Assembly: GCF_020404405.1 (NCBI RefSeq) | Contig: NZ_JAIZDA010000014.1 | Coordinates: 52,380-116,379, forward strand | DNA from: Novosphingobium sp. FKTRR1 | GTDB taxonomy: Bacteria > Pseudomonadota > Alphaproteobacteria > Sphingomonadales > Sphingomonadaceae | Direction of reading: 5' to 3' | DNA length: 64,000 bases | Shown here: one piece after another, positions 7,971 to 17,960 of the stretch | Numbering within the stretch: the first letter of the stretch is position 1 | Layout of the letters: each line of letters begins with the position of its first letter | Program-made: the position numbers and the translations under genes | The notes under the pieces: generated by a model | The model's input: only the letters and a program-made list of their open reading frames with translations | Told to the model about the DNA's origin: nothing | Database searches by the model: none

Positions 7971-10900
7971 TCGCCCATCTCATCCGCTGGTCGGTGAGGA
8001 ACCGCTTCTTCGTCGTGCTCGGCATGCTCGCGCTGGTCGGCGCGGGCCTGTGGGCGGTGCGCTCGACCCCGATCGACGCGCTGCCCGATCTTTCCGACGT
8101 GCAGGTCGTGATCCGCACTTCCTATCCGGGTCAGGCGCCGCAGATCGTCGAGAACCAGATCACCTATCCGCTCACCACCACCATGCTGTCGGTGCCCGGC
8201 GCCAAGACGGTGCGCGGCTATAGCTTCTTCGGCGACAGCTTCGTCTATGTGATCTTCGAGGACGGCACCGATCTCTACTGGGCGCGCAGCCGCGTGCTCG
8301 AATATCTCAACCAGGTCCAGGGTCGGTTGCCGGCCAGCGCCCGCAGCGCGCTCGGGCCGGACGCGACCGGGGTCGGCTGGGTCTATGAATATGCGCTGGT
8401 CGACCGCACCGGCCGGCACGATCTCTCGCAGCTTCGCGGGTTGCAGGACTGGTTCCTGCGCTACGAGCTGAAGACCGTGACCGGCGTGGCCGAAGTCGCC
8501 AGCATCGGCGGCATGGTCAAGCAGTACCAGGTGCTGCTCGATCCGGTGAAGCTCGCGGCCTACGGCGTAACCCACGCCCAGGCAGTGCAGGCGATCAGCC
8601 AAGCCAATCAGGAAGCCAGCGGCTCGGTGCTGGAAATGGCCGAGGCCGAATATATGGTCCGCGCCTCGGGCTATCTGAAAACGCTCGACGATTTCCGGGC
8701 AATCCCGCTCAAGACTGCGGCGGGCGGCGTGCCCGTCCGGCTCGGCGATGTCGCCACGATCCAGGTCGGCCCCGAGATGCGGCGCGGCATCGCCGAACTG
8801 AACGGCGAAGGCGAGGTCGCCGGCGGCGTCGTTATTCTTCGGTCAGGCAAGAACGCCCGTGAGACCATCGCGGCGGTCAAGGACAAGCTCGCCGATCTCA
8901 GGAAAAGCCTGCCGCCGGGCGTCGAGGTGGTCACGGTCTATGACCGCTCGCAGCTGATCGATCGCGCGGTCGAGAACCTCACCCGCAAGCTGGTCGAGGA
9001 GTTCATCGTCGTCGCATTGGTCTGCGCCCTGTTCCTCTGGCACGTCCGCTCGGCGCTGGTCGCGATCCTGACCTTGCCGCTCGGTGTGCTGGCCGCGTTC
9101 GTCGTAATGCGGTTCCAGGGGGTGAACGCCAACATCATGTCGCTGGGCGGCATCGCCATCGCCATCGGCGCGATGGTGGATGCGGCGGTCGTCATGATCG
9201 AGAACGCCCACAAGAGGATCGAACGCTGGGAGCAGGATCACCCGGACAGACATCTCGATGGCGAGATGCGCTGGATCGTCGTCACCGAGGCGGCGGCCGA
9301 GGTCGGGCCGGCGCTGTTCTTCAGCCTGCTGATCATCACGCTGTCGTTCATTCCGGTCTTCACCCTGGAGGCGCAGGAAGGCCGGCTGTTCGCGCCGCTC
9401 GCCTTCACCAAGACCTATGCGATGGGCGCGGCCGCGATCCTGTCGGTGACCCTGGTGCCGATCCTGATGGGCTGGCTGATCCGGGGCCGCATTCCGGCCG
9501 AGCAGGCCAATCCGGTCAATCGCTGGCTCACCAATATCTACCGGCCCGCGATCGACTGGACGATGAAGCGGCCCAAGGCAGTGCTGCTGATCGCGGCTCT
9601 GGTGTTCGCCACCACGGCCTGGCCGCTCAGCCGGCTCGGCGGCGAGTTCATGCCCAATCTCGACGAGGGCGACCTGCTCTACATGCCCTCGGCGCTGCCG
9701 GGCCTCTCGGCCGCCAAGGCGAGTGAGCTGCTCCAGCAGACCGACCGCCTGATCAAGACCGTGCCCGAAGTCGAAAGCGTGTTCGGCAAGGCCGGCCGCG
9801 CCGAGACCGCGACCGATCCCGCGCCGCTCGAAATGTTCGAGACGACGATCCAATTCAAGCCCCGCGACCAGTGGCGGTCGGGCATGACGCCCGAACGCCT
9901 TGTCGACGAGCTCGATCGCCGGGTGAAGCTTCCGGGTCTCGCCAATATCTGGGTGCCGCCGATCCGCAACCGCATCGACATGCTCGCGACGGGCATCAAG
10001 AGCCCGATCGGGGTCAAGGTGTCGGGCAGTGACCTCGCCGAGCTCGACCGCATCGCGCATGATGTCGAGACCGTGGCCAGGAGCGTGCCCGGCGTCAGCT
10101 CGGCGCTCGCCGAGCGGCTGACCGGCGGACGCTATGTCGATGTCGACATAGACCGCGCCGCCGCCGCGCGGTTCGGGCTCAACATCGCCGACGTCCAGGC
10201 CATCGTCTCCGGCGCGATCGGCGGCGAGACGATCGGCGAGACGGTCGAGGGCCTCGCCCGCTATCCGATCAGCGTGCGCTATCCGCGCGAATTGCGCGAC
10301 AGCCTCGAAAGGCTGCGGGCGCTACCGATCCTGACGCCCGCGGGCCAGCAGATCACCTTGGGCACCGTGGCAAACGTCTCGATCGCCGAGGGACCGCCGA
10401 TGCTCAAGACCGAGAATGCCCGGCCTTCGACCTGGGTCTACGTCGATGTGCGCGGGCGCGATCTTGCCTCGGTGGTCGGCGATCTGCAGCGTGCGGTGGC
10501 GAAACAGGTCAGGCTCTCGCCTGGGGTCAGCATCGCTTACTCTGGCCAGTTCGAATATCTCGAGCGCGCGGTCGACCGCTTGAAGCTGGTCGTGCCCGCG
10601 ACGCTGCTGATCATCTTCGTGCTGCTCTACCTCATCTTCGGCCGCTTCGACGAGGCGGCGCTGATCATGGGGACGCTGCCGTTTGCGCTGACCGGCGGCA
10701 TCTGGACGCTTTATCTGCTGGGGTTCAACCAGTCGATCGCCACCGGGGTCGGGTTCATCGCGCTCGCCGGCGTCTCCGCCGAGTTCGGGGTGGTGATGCT
10801 GATCTATCTCAAGAACGCGCTGGCCGAGCGCGGCGCACATCCGGACGCTGCCGAGGTCGAGGCCGCCGTGCGCGAAGGCGCGCTGCTGCGCGTCCGTCCC

Positions 10901-11110
10901 AAGGCGATGACGGTGGCGGTGATCCTGGCCGGCCTGCTGCCGATCCTGCTGGGATCAGGCGCGGGTTCGGAGGTCATGAGCCGGATTGCCGCGCCGATGA
11001 TCGGCGGCATGCTGACCGCGCCCTTGCTCTCAATGTTCGTCCTGCCCGCCGCCTACCTGCTGTTGCGCCGGCCCAAGACCGATCCCATCCCTCAACCCGT
11101 TTCATCATGA
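7967..11110 (+). CDS. cusA: Heavy-metal RND efflux pump, CusA type
   Basis: The 1,047-residue proton-driven inner-membrane pump has twelve expected transmembrane helices and two large periplasmic loops. The TM4 signature [20 protein letters not shown] is that of monovalent-metal HME pumps. The three methionines lining the E. coli CusA metal site are present in the same contexts ([26 protein letters not shown]). Translation starts at a GTG overlapping the cusB stop. Cu(I)/Ag(I) export together with CusC and CusB is the established role of this family. Confidence 0.93.
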   Translation: MIAHLIRWSVRNRFFVVLGMLALVGAGLWAVRSTPIDALPDLSDVQVVIRTSYPGQAPQIVENQITYPLTTTMLSVPGAKTVRGYSFFGDSFVYVIFEDGTDLYWARSRVLEYLNQVQGRLPASARSALGPDATGVGWVYEYALVDRTGRHDLSQLRGLQDWFLRYELKTVTGVAEVASIGGMVKQYQVLLDPVKLAAYGVTHAQAVQAISQANQEASGSVLEMAEAEYMVRASGYLKTLDDFRAIPLKTAAGGVPVRLGDVATIQVGPEMRRGIAELNGEGEVAGGVVILRSGKNARETIAAVKDKLADLRKSLPPGVEVVTVYDRSQLIDRAVENLTRKLVEEFIVVALVCALFLWHVRSALVAILTLPLGVLAAFVVMRFQGVNANIMSLGGIAIAIGAMVDAAVVMIENAHKRIERWEQDHPDRHLDGEMRWIVVTEAAAEVGPALFFSLLIITLSFIPVFTLEAQEGRLFAPLAFTKTYAMGAAAILSVTLVPILMGWLIRGRIPAEQANPVNRWLTNIYRPAIDWTMKRPKAVLLIAALVFATTAWPLSRLGGEFMPNLDEGDLLYMPSALPGLSAAKASELLQQTDRLIKTVPEVESVFGKAGRAETATDPAPLEMFETTIQFKPRDQWRSGMTPERLVDELDRRVKLPGLANIWVPPIRNRIDMLATGIKSPIGVKVSGSDLAELDRIAHDVETVARSVPGVSSALAERLTGGRYVDVDIDRAAAARFGLNIADVQAIVSGAIGGETIGETVEGLARYPISVRYPRELRDSLERLRALPILTPAGQQITLGTVANVSIAEGPPMLKTENARPSTWVYVDVRGRDLASVVGDLQRAVAKQVRLSPGVSIAYSGQFEYLERAVDRLKLVVPATLLIIFVLLYLIFGRFDEAALIMGTLPFALTGGIWTLYLLGFNQSIATGVGFIALAGVSAEFGVVMLIYLKNALAERGAHPDAAEVEAAVREGALLRVRPKAMTVAVILAGLLPILLGSGAGSEVMSRIAAPMIGGMLTAPLLSMFVLPAAYLLLRRPKTDPIPQPVSS

Positions 11111-11121
11111 AGGAGAAGACG

Positions 11122-11511
11122 ATGAACCATGCACGACTGACCATTGCCCTCGGCCTCGCCGCCCTGACTGCCGCGTGCGGCAAGAAGGCGGAGGCCCCCG
11201 TTGCGACTGAGACCAACGAGGCGGAGCCCGCCGCGACCATGAGCGGCGACATGGGCAACATGTCGATGGCGCCTGACGCGAACGCCGCGATCAAGGCCAA
11301 GGGCCATGGCACCGTCACCGCGATCGACAAGGCGGCAGGCACGATCACGCTCGATCATGGTCCGATCCCGGAGGCCAAGTGGCCCGCGATGACGATGGCG
11401 TTCAAGGCCGCGCCGTCGATCACCGATGCGGTCAAGGTCGGCGACAAGGTCGATTTCGACCTCTCGCTCAAGGGCAGCGATGGCGAGGTCACCGCGATCG
11501 CAAAGCAGTGA
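11122..11511 (+). CDS. cusF: Periplasmic copper chaperone, CusF-like lipoprotein
   Basis: The product has about 129 residues with lipobox LTAAC, a Met/Asp-rich linker (MSGDMGNMSMAPD) and a CusF beta-barrel. The barrel's ligands are visible in ITLDHGPIPEAKWPAMTMAF: His, capping Trp and two Met. ATG 11122 is chosen over 11107 because AAGGAGA lies before it and the earlier ATG overlaps the cusA stop. As the last gene of the operon it would hand Cu(I)/Ag(I) to CusB. It duplicates the function of the CusF domain fused to CusB. Confidence 0.88.
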   Translation: MNHARLTIALGLAALTAACGKKAEAPVATETNEAEPAATMSGDMGNMSMAPDANAAIKAKGHGTVTAIDKAAGTITLDHGPIPEAKWPAMTMAFKAAPSITDAVKVGDKVDFDLSLKGSDGEVTAIAKQ

Positions 11512-11542
11512 TCCGCTAAGTTCGACCGGAAAAAGCTGGTTG

Positions 11543-11566
11543 CGTCGCCGCTCCCGGGCGGCGACG
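11543..11566 (+). terminator. GC-rich hairpin after cusF
   Basis: CGTCGCCG (11543-11550) pairs with CGGCGACG (11559-11566) around an eight-base loop, 31 bases after the cusF stop. No T-tract follows, so intrinsic termination would be weak or factor-assisted. Confidence 0.45.
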
Positions 11567-11759
11567 CCCGTGCCGGCCGTCTGCCTGGCTGTGCGCCCGG
11601 TCGACGGTTGCGACCGGCAACGCCCAATGCCAGCGGCGTTTCCCTGCGCGATCACCGACAATTTGAGCACGCTTCGCGGATCGCACATTGAACGTGCAAG
11701 CCGCCCTTGCTCGCGATAGCCTGAACGGCAAGGAGCCCAGTTTAGATGACCCAGCCAGT

Positions 11760-13055
11760 ATGACCTTGTTACCCGCGACACATCATGATCTCGTGAGCGA
11801 GCTTGTCCGTCGTTGGCGAGACGATCCCGGCGCCACCTATCGCTCCTGGTTTCTGTGGGACGAACGGCTGAAAAACTTCCGCTCCATCCGTCGCGGGCTG
11901 CAGCAGGTGGTCGCAGAAATCGAAAGTGGGCGGTTCGGCGTCGCCTATCGCGGCTCGTCACTGGAAACGGTTGTCCACTCGATCGCCGAACAGCGGCAGA
12001 TCTTCAAGGGCGCCGACCATGCCTGGCTGTGGAAGCCCAAGCTGCGCATTCCAGACATCTACGAAAGCCCGGACAACCAGCGGGCGTTCGGTCGCCTGCT
12101 CGACAATTGCTCGTGCTGCGATACCGCCGAGGAGATCATCAGCCACATCCGCAGCATAGACGCGCTCAAGATCAAGGGGCTGGGGCCGGCGGCGGCCAAC
12201 CTGCTCTATTTCCTTCACCCGACGCTGGTGCCGCCCTTCAATACCGCGATCGTCAAGGGCTACAATGCCGTCACCGGCGCCAAGGTGAAGCTCGGGTCAT
12301 GGGATCATTTTCTCGCCATGCGCGCCGGCATCCTCGACCTCAACGACCGTTACCGCGAGTTGCTCTCCAACGATCTCGGCGCGATCGGCGGACTGTTGTT
12401 CGACATTGGCTCGGGCCGCTATCCCGCGCCACCGCTGGAGGATGACGCAACGGCGGCCGACGACTGGCTCGGCAGATTGGAACATGCCAGAGCGGAGGCA
12501 AGCCGGCTCGACAAGACAGCCGCCGCGCAGGGCGAAACCGATCGCACGCACGCCGAAATCCAGGCCTGGCTGCGCGACCTCGGCCATGCCCTCGGTTACG
12601 ATGTGTGGATCGCCGCCAATGACCGCGGTCGACTTCACGCTGGCTGCCCGCTTGGACAGGGATGCCTCGAGCGCCTTCCAGACGCCATTGCGACCTCTCC
12701 CGGAGCGGACTCGATCCGCCTCATCGACGTGTTGTGGCTGGCGAAGGGTGGCGACGGCGTCGCCGCCGCGTTCGAGGTTGAACATTCGACCTCGATCTAC
12801 TCGGGGATCGTGCGCATGCTCGATCTGGCGCTGTCGGGGAGCGATCTGCACGCTGCCGCCGGGCTATTCCTGGTCGCACCGAATGCGCGCGAGCAGGACG
12901 TTCGCGCGCAACTCCGTCGCCCGGCTTTCAGCCGTATTGCCGATCTCGACTTCGCCTATCTGCCCTATGGCGAGCTGGAGAGAAACAGGGACGCGATCGC
13001 TCGTTTTGGAACGGGATTGAAGGCCATCAAGGCGATCTCAAGCCCCCTTCCCTGA
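11760..13055 (+). CDS. Probable restriction-type or defence endonuclease, orphan
   Basis: The product is about 431 residues from ATG 11760; an in-frame TTG at 11688 would add 24. The N-terminal half has a helix-hairpin-helix-like segment (ALKIKGLGPAAANLLYFLHP), as in DNA glycosylases and some nucleases. The C-terminal half has LIDVLWLAKGG followed by AAFEVEHSTSIYSGIVRMLDL. A D...ExE core of this kind resembles PD-(D/E)xK nucleases, with E replacing K. No methyltransferase or other restriction subunit is adjacent: cus genes lie upstream and a recombinase remnant downstream. DNA cleavage is inferred from motifs. Confidence 0.55.
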   Translation: MTLLPATHHDLVSELVRRWRDDPGATYRSWFLWDERLKNFRSIRRGLQQVVAEIESGRFGVAYRGSSLETVVHSIAEQRQIFKGADHAWLWKPKLRIPDIYESPDNQRAFGRLLDNCSCCDTAEEIISHIRSIDALKIKGLGPAAANLLYFLHPTLVPPFNTAIVKGYNAVTGAKVKLGSWDHFLAMRAGILDLNDRYRELLSNDLGAIGGLLFDIGSGRYPAPPLEDDATAADDWLGRLEHARAEASRLDKTAAAQGETDRTHAEIQAWLRDLGHALGYDVWIAANDRGRLHAGCPLGQGCLERLPDAIATSPGADSIRLIDVLWLAKGGDGVAAAFEVEHSTSIYSGIVRMLDLALSGSDLHAAAGLFLVAPNAREQDVRAQLRRPAFSRIADLDFAYLPYGELERNRDAIARFGTGLKAIKAISSPLP

Positions 13056-13176
13056 AACACGGACCATTGTGCCGCTGCTGGCAAGGGCCACCGGCCAGCT
13101 CCATAAGCTCATGCCGGTCCGATGAGGTTGCTTGGGGAGCGACGCCCTCCTGCAATCGAGTCGACCAGCGACCCCA

Positions 13177-13305
13177 TCAGCCGATCTTCGCCATCAGCCT
13201 GCCCGCTGCGCCCTGCTCTGCAGCAAGGTTGCGATTATAGGCGAGTGGCATTCGCGGTGACTTCCACCGCAATGCATCCATGATCCCAGCCAGATCCTCT
13301 CCGCT
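13177..13305 (-). pseudogene. C-terminal remnant of a tyrosine recombinase
   Basis: The minus strand encodes SGEDLAGIMDALRWKSPRM and the tail ending AAGRLMAKIG. This is nearly identical in protein to the last 42 or so residues of the full-length recombinase at 47,882-49,120. The nucleotides differ at many third positions, so the two are diverged paralogues. The similarity ends exactly at the five bases CCGCT next to the IS at 13,306, and no recombinase sequence resumes on the far side. Only the catalytic Tyr region remains, so it is not functional. Confidence 0.85.
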
Positions 13306-13339
13306 TGAGCAGCCCCCACCGGGTGGTCCGGGTTGATAG

Positions 13340-14191
13340 TTAGTGCATTGTCGTCTCCGCCGCCATTGCCGGTCGGAGGTGGAGCGAAGCGGAACCGGAG
13401 GCCGGCAATGGCGGTGTTGCCGCTTCCGGAGCCGGTGGTCGGTAGCCAAGGCTGCTGTGCGGCCGGACGGTGTTGTAGTGACGCCGCCATGCCTCGATCA
13501 GCACCCTGGCCTCGGCGAGGCTGTAGAAAATCTCGCCGTTCAGCAGTTCGTCGCGCAGCGAGCCGTTGAAGCTCTCGTTGTAGCCGTTCTCCCATGGCGA
13601 GCCCGGCGCGATGTAGAGCGTCTTCACGCCGATCTGCCCGAGCCAGGTTTGGACGGCGGTGGCGATGAACTCGCTGCCGTTGTCGGATCTGATATGCGCT
13701 GGCGGACCACGCTCGATGAACAACTCGGCCAGCGCTGCCAGCACGTCTTCGTGGCGGAGCTGGCGCGCGACGACCAGCGCCAGGCACTCGCGGCTGGCCT
13801 CGTCGATGATGGTCAGGATGCGGAACTTGCGTCCGTCATGGGTTCGTTCCTCGACGAAGTCGTAGGCCCATACATGCCCCGGATACTCCGGCCGCAGCCG
13901 GATGCATGAGCCATCGTTCAACCACAGCCGGCCGCGTTTCGGTTGGCGCTGAGGCACCTTGAGCCCCTCGCGCCGCCAGATCCGCTCGACCCGCTTATGG
14001 TTCACCGACCAGCCGGACGCATGCAGCAATGCTGTCACCCGGCGATAGCCATAGCGCCCATACTGCTTGGCCAGCGCGACGATGTCGTCGGTCAGCGCCT
14101 CCTCGTCATCTGCCCCGCATGGCACCTTGCGTTGCGTCGACCGGTGCTGGCCGAGCACGCGGCACACTCGCCGCTCGGATACATCCAGCAC
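13340..14191 (-). CDS. IS3-family transposase OrfB (catalytic part)
   Basis: The 283-residue frame carries the rve integrase fold with the DDE triad in YDFVEE, SDNGSEF and [13 protein letters not shown], then a conserved [12 protein letters not shown]-terminus. The frame stays open upstream through the end of orfA. The active protein is therefore probably an OrfAB fusion made by -1 slippage at GGGAAAC (14245-14239) rather than by starting at 14191. The N-terminus before residue 60 is an HTH_21-like region. Confidence 0.92.
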   Translation of the reverse strand: MLDVSERRVCRVLGQHRSTQRKVPCGADDEEALTDDIVALAKQYGRYGYRRVTALLHASGWSVNHKRVERIWRREGLKVPQRQPKRGRLWLNDGSCIRLRPEYPGHVWAYDFVEERTHDGRKFRILTIIDEASRECLALVVARQLRHEDVLAALAELFIERGPPAHIRSDNGSEFIATAVQTWLGQIGVKTLYIAPGSPWENGYNESFNGSLRDELLNGEIFYSLAEARVLIEAWRRHYNTVRPHSSLGYRPPAPEAATPPLPASGSASLHLRPAMAAETTMH

Positions 14192-14232
14192 CTCCCGGAC
14201 CTGGTCGATGCAGCGCCGACGCCGTGCGGGGC

Positions 14233-14511
14233 TCAGAAGTTTCCCTTGGCGGCCTCCTGAAGGATGAGCTTATCCAGCGTCAGATCGGAGATCGCGCGGC
14301 GCAGCCGCAGATTCTCCTTCTCCAGGTCCTTCATCCGCCGCACCTGATCCGTTTCCAGGCCGCCATATTCCTTGCGCCAGCGATAGTAGGTCTGTTCGCT
14401 GACCGCGATCCGCCGGCACGCCTCGGCAGTCGTGCCGCCCTGGCCCAGCATAATCTCCACCTCACGCAGCTTGCCGATGATCTCCTCCGGCTTGTGCTTC
14501 TTCGCAGGCAT
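14233..14511 (-). CDS. IS3-family transposase OrfA
   Basis: The 92-residue protein has a helix-turn-helix ([17 protein letters not shown], then [21 protein letters not shown]) and a leucine-rich coiled coil ([19 protein letters not shown]). This is the usual DNA-binding and oligomerisation subunit of IS3 elements. Its last codons AAG GGA AAC sit on the slippery heptamer G-GGA-AAC just before the TGA stop at 14235-14233. That is a classic -1 frameshift arrangement producing OrfAB. Confidence 0.9.
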   Translation of the reverse strand: MPAKKHKPEEIIGKLREVEIMLGQGGTTAEACRRIAVSEQTYYRWRKEYGGLETDQVRRMKDLEKENLRLRRAISDLTLDKLILQEAAKGNF

Positions 14512-14627
14512 ACGTCGTCCCTTCCTTGGTCCAGACTCTCATAGTCAATGGACCACTCAGAAGGGGGCAGCTCACCGCTCCCGCCTGCGCCCGGCGGCGC
14601 GCGAGAGACCGGCCAAGGAGTTCTCCG

Positions 14628-15350
14628 ATGAGCTTATACGCAACCCTTACCCAGCATATCTCACGAAGCAGGCTGATGATCGCCCTCGGGCTGCTTGCTT
14701 TTTCCTTCTGCCTCAGGGTCGAGGCGTTCGCCCACAATGTCGCGGAAGGCGACAAGGGCTATATCCAGGAAAGCAGCGGCGTCCTGTTTCTCCCGTTCGT
14801 GTATCTGGGCGCCAAGCACATGGTCACGGGCTACGACCATCTGCTGTTCCTGTTCGGCGTGATCTTCTTCCTCTACCGGATGAAGGACATCGGTCTTTAC
14901 GTGACGCTGTTCGCGATCGGCCATTCGACGACCATGCTGTTCGGCGTGCTGATGGGGATCAGCGCCAACGCCTATCTCATCGACGCAATCATCGGCCTGT
15001 CGGTTGTCTATAAGGCGCTCGACAATCTTGGCGCGTTCCAGCGCTGGTTCGGCTTCCAACCCAATACCAAGGTCGCGACGCTGGTGTTCGGCTTCTTCCA
15101 CGGGTTCGGCCTGGCGACAAAGATTCTTGAGTTCGAGATTTCAAGTGACGGCCTGCTCGCCAACCTGATCGCCTTCAATATCGGCGTCGAGATCGGGCAA
15201 CTTCTCGCGCTCGGCGCCATCCTGATCCTGATGGGCTACTGGCGCCGGACCTCAAGTTTCATGCGCCACGCCTTCGCCGCCAACACCATCCTGATGGCCG
15301 CCGGCTTCGTGCTGGTCGGCTACCAGCTCGTCGGCTTTGCCGTCGCCTGA
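14628..15350 (+). CDS. HupE/UreJ-family membrane protein
   Basis: The 240-residue protein has an N-terminal signal or anchor, then about six transmembrane segments with the family's histidine motifs (GYDHLLFLFGVI, FAIGHSTTM, FGFFHGFGLA). HupE/UreJ proteins are nickel or cobalt permeases, or accessory proteins of nickel enzymes. AAGGAG lies seven bases before ATG 14628. It starts 54 bases after the IS, so its native promoter may have been lost or replaced. The following anchor-protein, YqaA-like and NreB-like genes suggest a nickel/cobalt handling cluster. Confidence 0.8.
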   Translation: MSLYATLTQHISRSRLMIALGLLAFSFCLRVEAFAHNVAEGDKGYIQESSGVLFLPFVYLGAKHMVTGYDHLLFLFGVIFFLYRMKDIGLYVTLFAIGHSTTMLFGVLMGISANAYLIDAIIGLSVVYKALDNLGAFQRWFGFQPNTKVATLVFGFFHGFGLATKILEFEISSDGLLANLIAFNIGVEIGQLLALGAILILMGYWRRTSSFMRHAFAANTILMAAGFVLVGYQLVGFAVA

Positions 15351-15369
15351 TTTCAAGGAGGTTTCGACC

Positions 15370-16023
15370 ATGTTCAACGCCCAACGTCCCAATCTCGACG
15401 ACCTGCCCACCAATCGGCAATTGATCCGGGCGACACTCGTTGCCGCCATCTCCGCCAGCGCCCTTCTCGTCGCGGTCATTCTGCCCTCGGAATATGGTGT
15501 CGATCCCACCGGAGCCGGCCGCGCGCTGGGCCTTACCCAGATGGGCGAAATCAAAGTCCAGCTGGCTGAAGAAACAGCACAGAACGCCGCCGCCGATGCA
15601 GTGGCGGCGCAGGCGCCAGCCCTCGCATAGGTGGAGCAGGCTGCAGGCGGCAGCGTGCAACCGGTAGCCGCGCCCCCGAAGGTGCCCCTCGCGAGCGAAG
15701 CCGATGGGCGCACCGACACGACGCGCCTGACACTTGCGCCAGGCGAAGGCGCGGAGGTCAAGTTCAAGGCCAGTAAGGGCGCCCGTGTCGTCTTCAAGTG
15801 GTCGGTAGAGGGCGGCCACGTCAATTACGACACCCACGCGGACGCTCCGGGCATCTCCTATCATGGTTATGGCAAGGGCCAAGCGTCGACCGGCGAGCAA
15901 GGCGATCTCGTCGCCGCATTCGACGGCAGCCACGGCTGGTTCTGGCGCAACCGTTCGGGTGCCCCGGTGACGATCATGCTACGCACCGAGGGCGCCTATA
16001 GTGAGATCAAGCGGGTTGTCTGA
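15370..16023 (+). pseudogene. Transmembrane anchor protein, interrupted by an in-frame TAG
   Basis: The first 86 codons encode an N-terminal cytosolic stretch, one membrane helix (ATLVAAISASALLVAVILP) and a periplasmic linker (GRALGLTQMGEIKVQLAEE). A TAG at 15628-15630 stops this frame. The same frame continues for 130 more codons: a linker, then a globular domain (VVFKWSVEGGHVNYDTHADAP, and HGWFWRNRSG). Reading CAG for TAG would give an unbroken protein of 217 residues, so a C-to-T change is the likely cause. AAGGAGG precedes ATG 15370. It lies 20 bases after the HupE/UreJ gene. Confidence 0.8.
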
Positions 16024-16067
16024 CATCGCTGCATCTCGTCCGATCGAATCCCGCCGTGCGAGCCCTC

Positions 16068-16574
16068 ATGAACAGCGCGGTGGGATCGTCGGCGTCATGC
16101 GTTTTACCGGAGAGTTTTCAGCTGCCGGACATCGATCTTCTCGCGCTGGGTTATCCTGGCCTGTTTCTGGCTGCGCTGGTTGCTGCAACCCTGCTGCCGG
16201 CACAATCCGAACTGCTGCTGCTCGCCATGCTGGCTTCCGGAAGGTTCGAGCCGGTCCCGCTGCTCCTGGCCGCGTCGGTGGGCAATGTGCTGGGCTCAAC
16301 ACTCAACTGGGCGCTTGGCCGCTTTCTCGCGCATCATCGCGGCGCCCGCTGGTTCCCGGTCTCGGAGACCGCAATGGCGAAAGCGGAAAGGCGCTATCGC
16401 CGGTTCGGCGCGCTTTCCCTGCTGTTCTCATGGCTGCCCATCATCGGCGATCCCCTGACGCTTATCGCCGGCGTCTTGCGCACGCCGCTTTCCCGCTTCC
16501 TCCTGCTGGTCACGATCGCCAAATCCGGACGCTATCTAGTGCTGATGGTGGCGCATGGTTATCTGACCGCATGA
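16068..16574 (+). CDS. YqaA-family (DedA-like) membrane protein
   Basis: The product is about 168 residues from ATG 16068 (an in-frame GTG at 16056 is possible; no clear ribosome site favours either). It has the YqaA/SNARE-associated layout. A hydrophobic hairpin GLFLAALVAATLLPAQSELLLLAML comes first. Then come GNVLGSTLNWALGRF, the amphipathic RRYRRFGALSLLFSWLPIIGDPLTLIAG, and a final helix. DedA-type proteins take part in membrane homeostasis and lipid or cation transport. The specific role here is unknown. It sits between the anchor gene and the MFS pump on the same strand. Confidence 0.75.
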   Translation: MNSAVGSSASCVLPESFQLPDIDLLALGYPGLFLAALVAATLLPAQSELLLLAMLASGRFEPVPLLLAASVGNVLGSTLNWALGRFLAHHRGARWFPVSETAMAKAERRYRRFGALSLLFSWLPIIGDPLTLIAGVLRTPLSRFLLLVTIAKSGRYLVLMVAHGYLTA

Positions 16575-16611
16575 GGCTGCAGACCAGTCTCACGGGCCCA
16601 ACGAGGTAGCC

Positions 16612-17946
16612 ATGCTCAAAATATTGGCCAACCGAACCTATCGCCATCTGTTCTTGGCCCAGATCATCGCGCTGATCGGCACCGGCCTCGCTACCGTCGC
16701 GTTGGGCCTGCTCGCCTATGACGTCGCTGGTGCTGACGCGGGTGCCGTGCTGGGCACAGCGATGGCGATCAAGATGATCGCTTATATCGGTGTGGCCCCG
16801 ATTGTCGGCGCCTATGCAAACCGATTGCCGCGCCGTAGTTTCCTCATCGCGATGGACCTGATCCGTTGCCTGGTCGCGCTCGCGCTGCCCTTCATCGATC
16901 AGGTGTGGCAAATCTACGTACTGATCTTCGTGCTGCAATCGGCTTCGGCAGGGTTCACGCCGACCTTCCAGGCGACCATCCCTGACGTGCTGCCCGAGGA
17001 ACAGGACTATACTAAGGCGCTGTCCCTCTCTCGCCTCGCCTATGACATGGAAAGCCTGACAAGCCCGATGCTCGCTGCCGCGCTGCTTACGGTTATGAGC
17101 TTCCACTGGCTGTTCTCAGGCACTGCAATCGGTTTTGCCTGTTCGGCCCTTCTTGTGTTGACGACCGTGCTTCCGCGGGCCGCTGCCAGCCGGCCGACGG
17201 GCGGCATCTATTATAATACCACGCGCGGCGCCCGGCTTTACCTCAAAACGCCTCGGCTTCGTGGCCTGCTCGCCGTGACTCTTGCAGCCGCCGCGGCCAG
17301 TGCGATGGTGATTGTTAATACGCCAGTGCTGGTACAGTCGGCCCTTGGGCGTGGACAGAGCGCGATGGCGATCACGCTCGCCGCTTTCGGTGGCGGCTCG
17401 ATGCTGGCGGCGCTGTTGCTGCCGCGTTTGCTTGAACGGCTCTCCGATCGGACAGTGATGCTGTCGGCCGCTTCGGCTATGACGGTCACGCTGGCGGCGC
17501 TCGCCTTGTCTTGGCAGGACCACGCCGCCCCCCATTATTGGGGCGTGATCCTCGTGGGCTGGTTAGCACTTGGCATTGCCTATTCGGCCAGCATTACGCC
17601 TGGTGGCCGGCTGCTACGCCGCTCTTCGGGCGGGCAGGATCGGCCCGCCCTGTTTGCAGCGCAATTCGCGCTTAGCCATGTGTGCTGGCTAATTGCCTAT
17701 CCACTGGCAGGTCAGATCGGCGCATTCGGCGGCATGGGCGCCGCGTTCGCTGCGGCCGCTGTGCTGGCGCTAATCGGCACGGTGATTGCGTTCCGCATCT
17801 GGCCCAGTGAAGACGCCGAAGTGGTAGCACACAGGCATGACGATCTGCCACTCGATCATCCCCATCTTCTCGAAGGGCATCCGGGCGGTCGCGCCCGCCA
17901 CGCGTTCGTGATCGACGAGCTGCATCCACGCTGGCCGATCCAGTAG
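16612..17946 (+). CDS. MFS transporter, NreB-like metal efflux
   Basis: The 444-residue protein has twelve predicted membrane helices and MFS loop motifs (VGAYANRLPRRSFLIA). The cytosolic tail is His/Asp-rich (HRHDDLPLDHPHLLEGH, then RHAFVIDELH). NreB-type nickel exporters have this architecture with a His-rich C-terminus. Proton-coupled export of Ni(II) or Co(II) is therefore the best guess, supported by the HupE/UreJ neighbour. GAGG lies five bases before the ATG. The substrate is inference; no regulator is adjacent. Confidence 0.75.
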   Translation: MLKILANRTYRHLFLAQIIALIGTGLATVALGLLAYDVAGADAGAVLGTAMAIKMIAYIGVAPIVGAYANRLPRRSFLIAMDLIRCLVALALPFIDQVWQIYVLIFVLQSASAGFTPTFQATIPDVLPEEQDYTKALSLSRLAYDMESLTSPMLAAALLTVMSFHWLFSGTAIGFACSALLVLTTVLPRAAASRPTGGIYYNTTRGARLYLKTPRLRGLLAVTLAAAAASAMVIVNTPVLVQSALGRGQSAMAITLAAFGGGSMLAALLLPRLLERLSDRTVMLSAASAMTVTLAALALSWQDHAAPHYWGVILVGWLALGIAYSASITPGGRLLRRSSGGQDRPALFAAQFALSHVCWLIAYPLAGQIGAFGGMGAAFAAAAVLALIGTVIAFRIWPSEDAEVVAHRHDDLPLDHPHLLEGHPGGRARHAFVIDELHPRWPIQ

Positions 17947-17960
17947 CGGCAGTGAGTGTG

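Larger units (their letters stand above)
13306..14574. mobile_element. IS3-family insertion sequence with 5-bp target duplication
   Basis: The 1,269-bp element has imperfect terminal inverted repeats of about 24 bp. Both ends read inward as TGAGC(A/T)GCCCCC and later GTGGTCC. It is flanked by a perfect 5-bp direct repeat CCGCT (13301-13305 and 14575-14579). It encodes orfA and orfB in overlapping frames on the minus strand. The intact repeats and ORFs suggest a recent and possibly active insertion. The IS3 subgroup was not determined. Confidence 0.92.
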
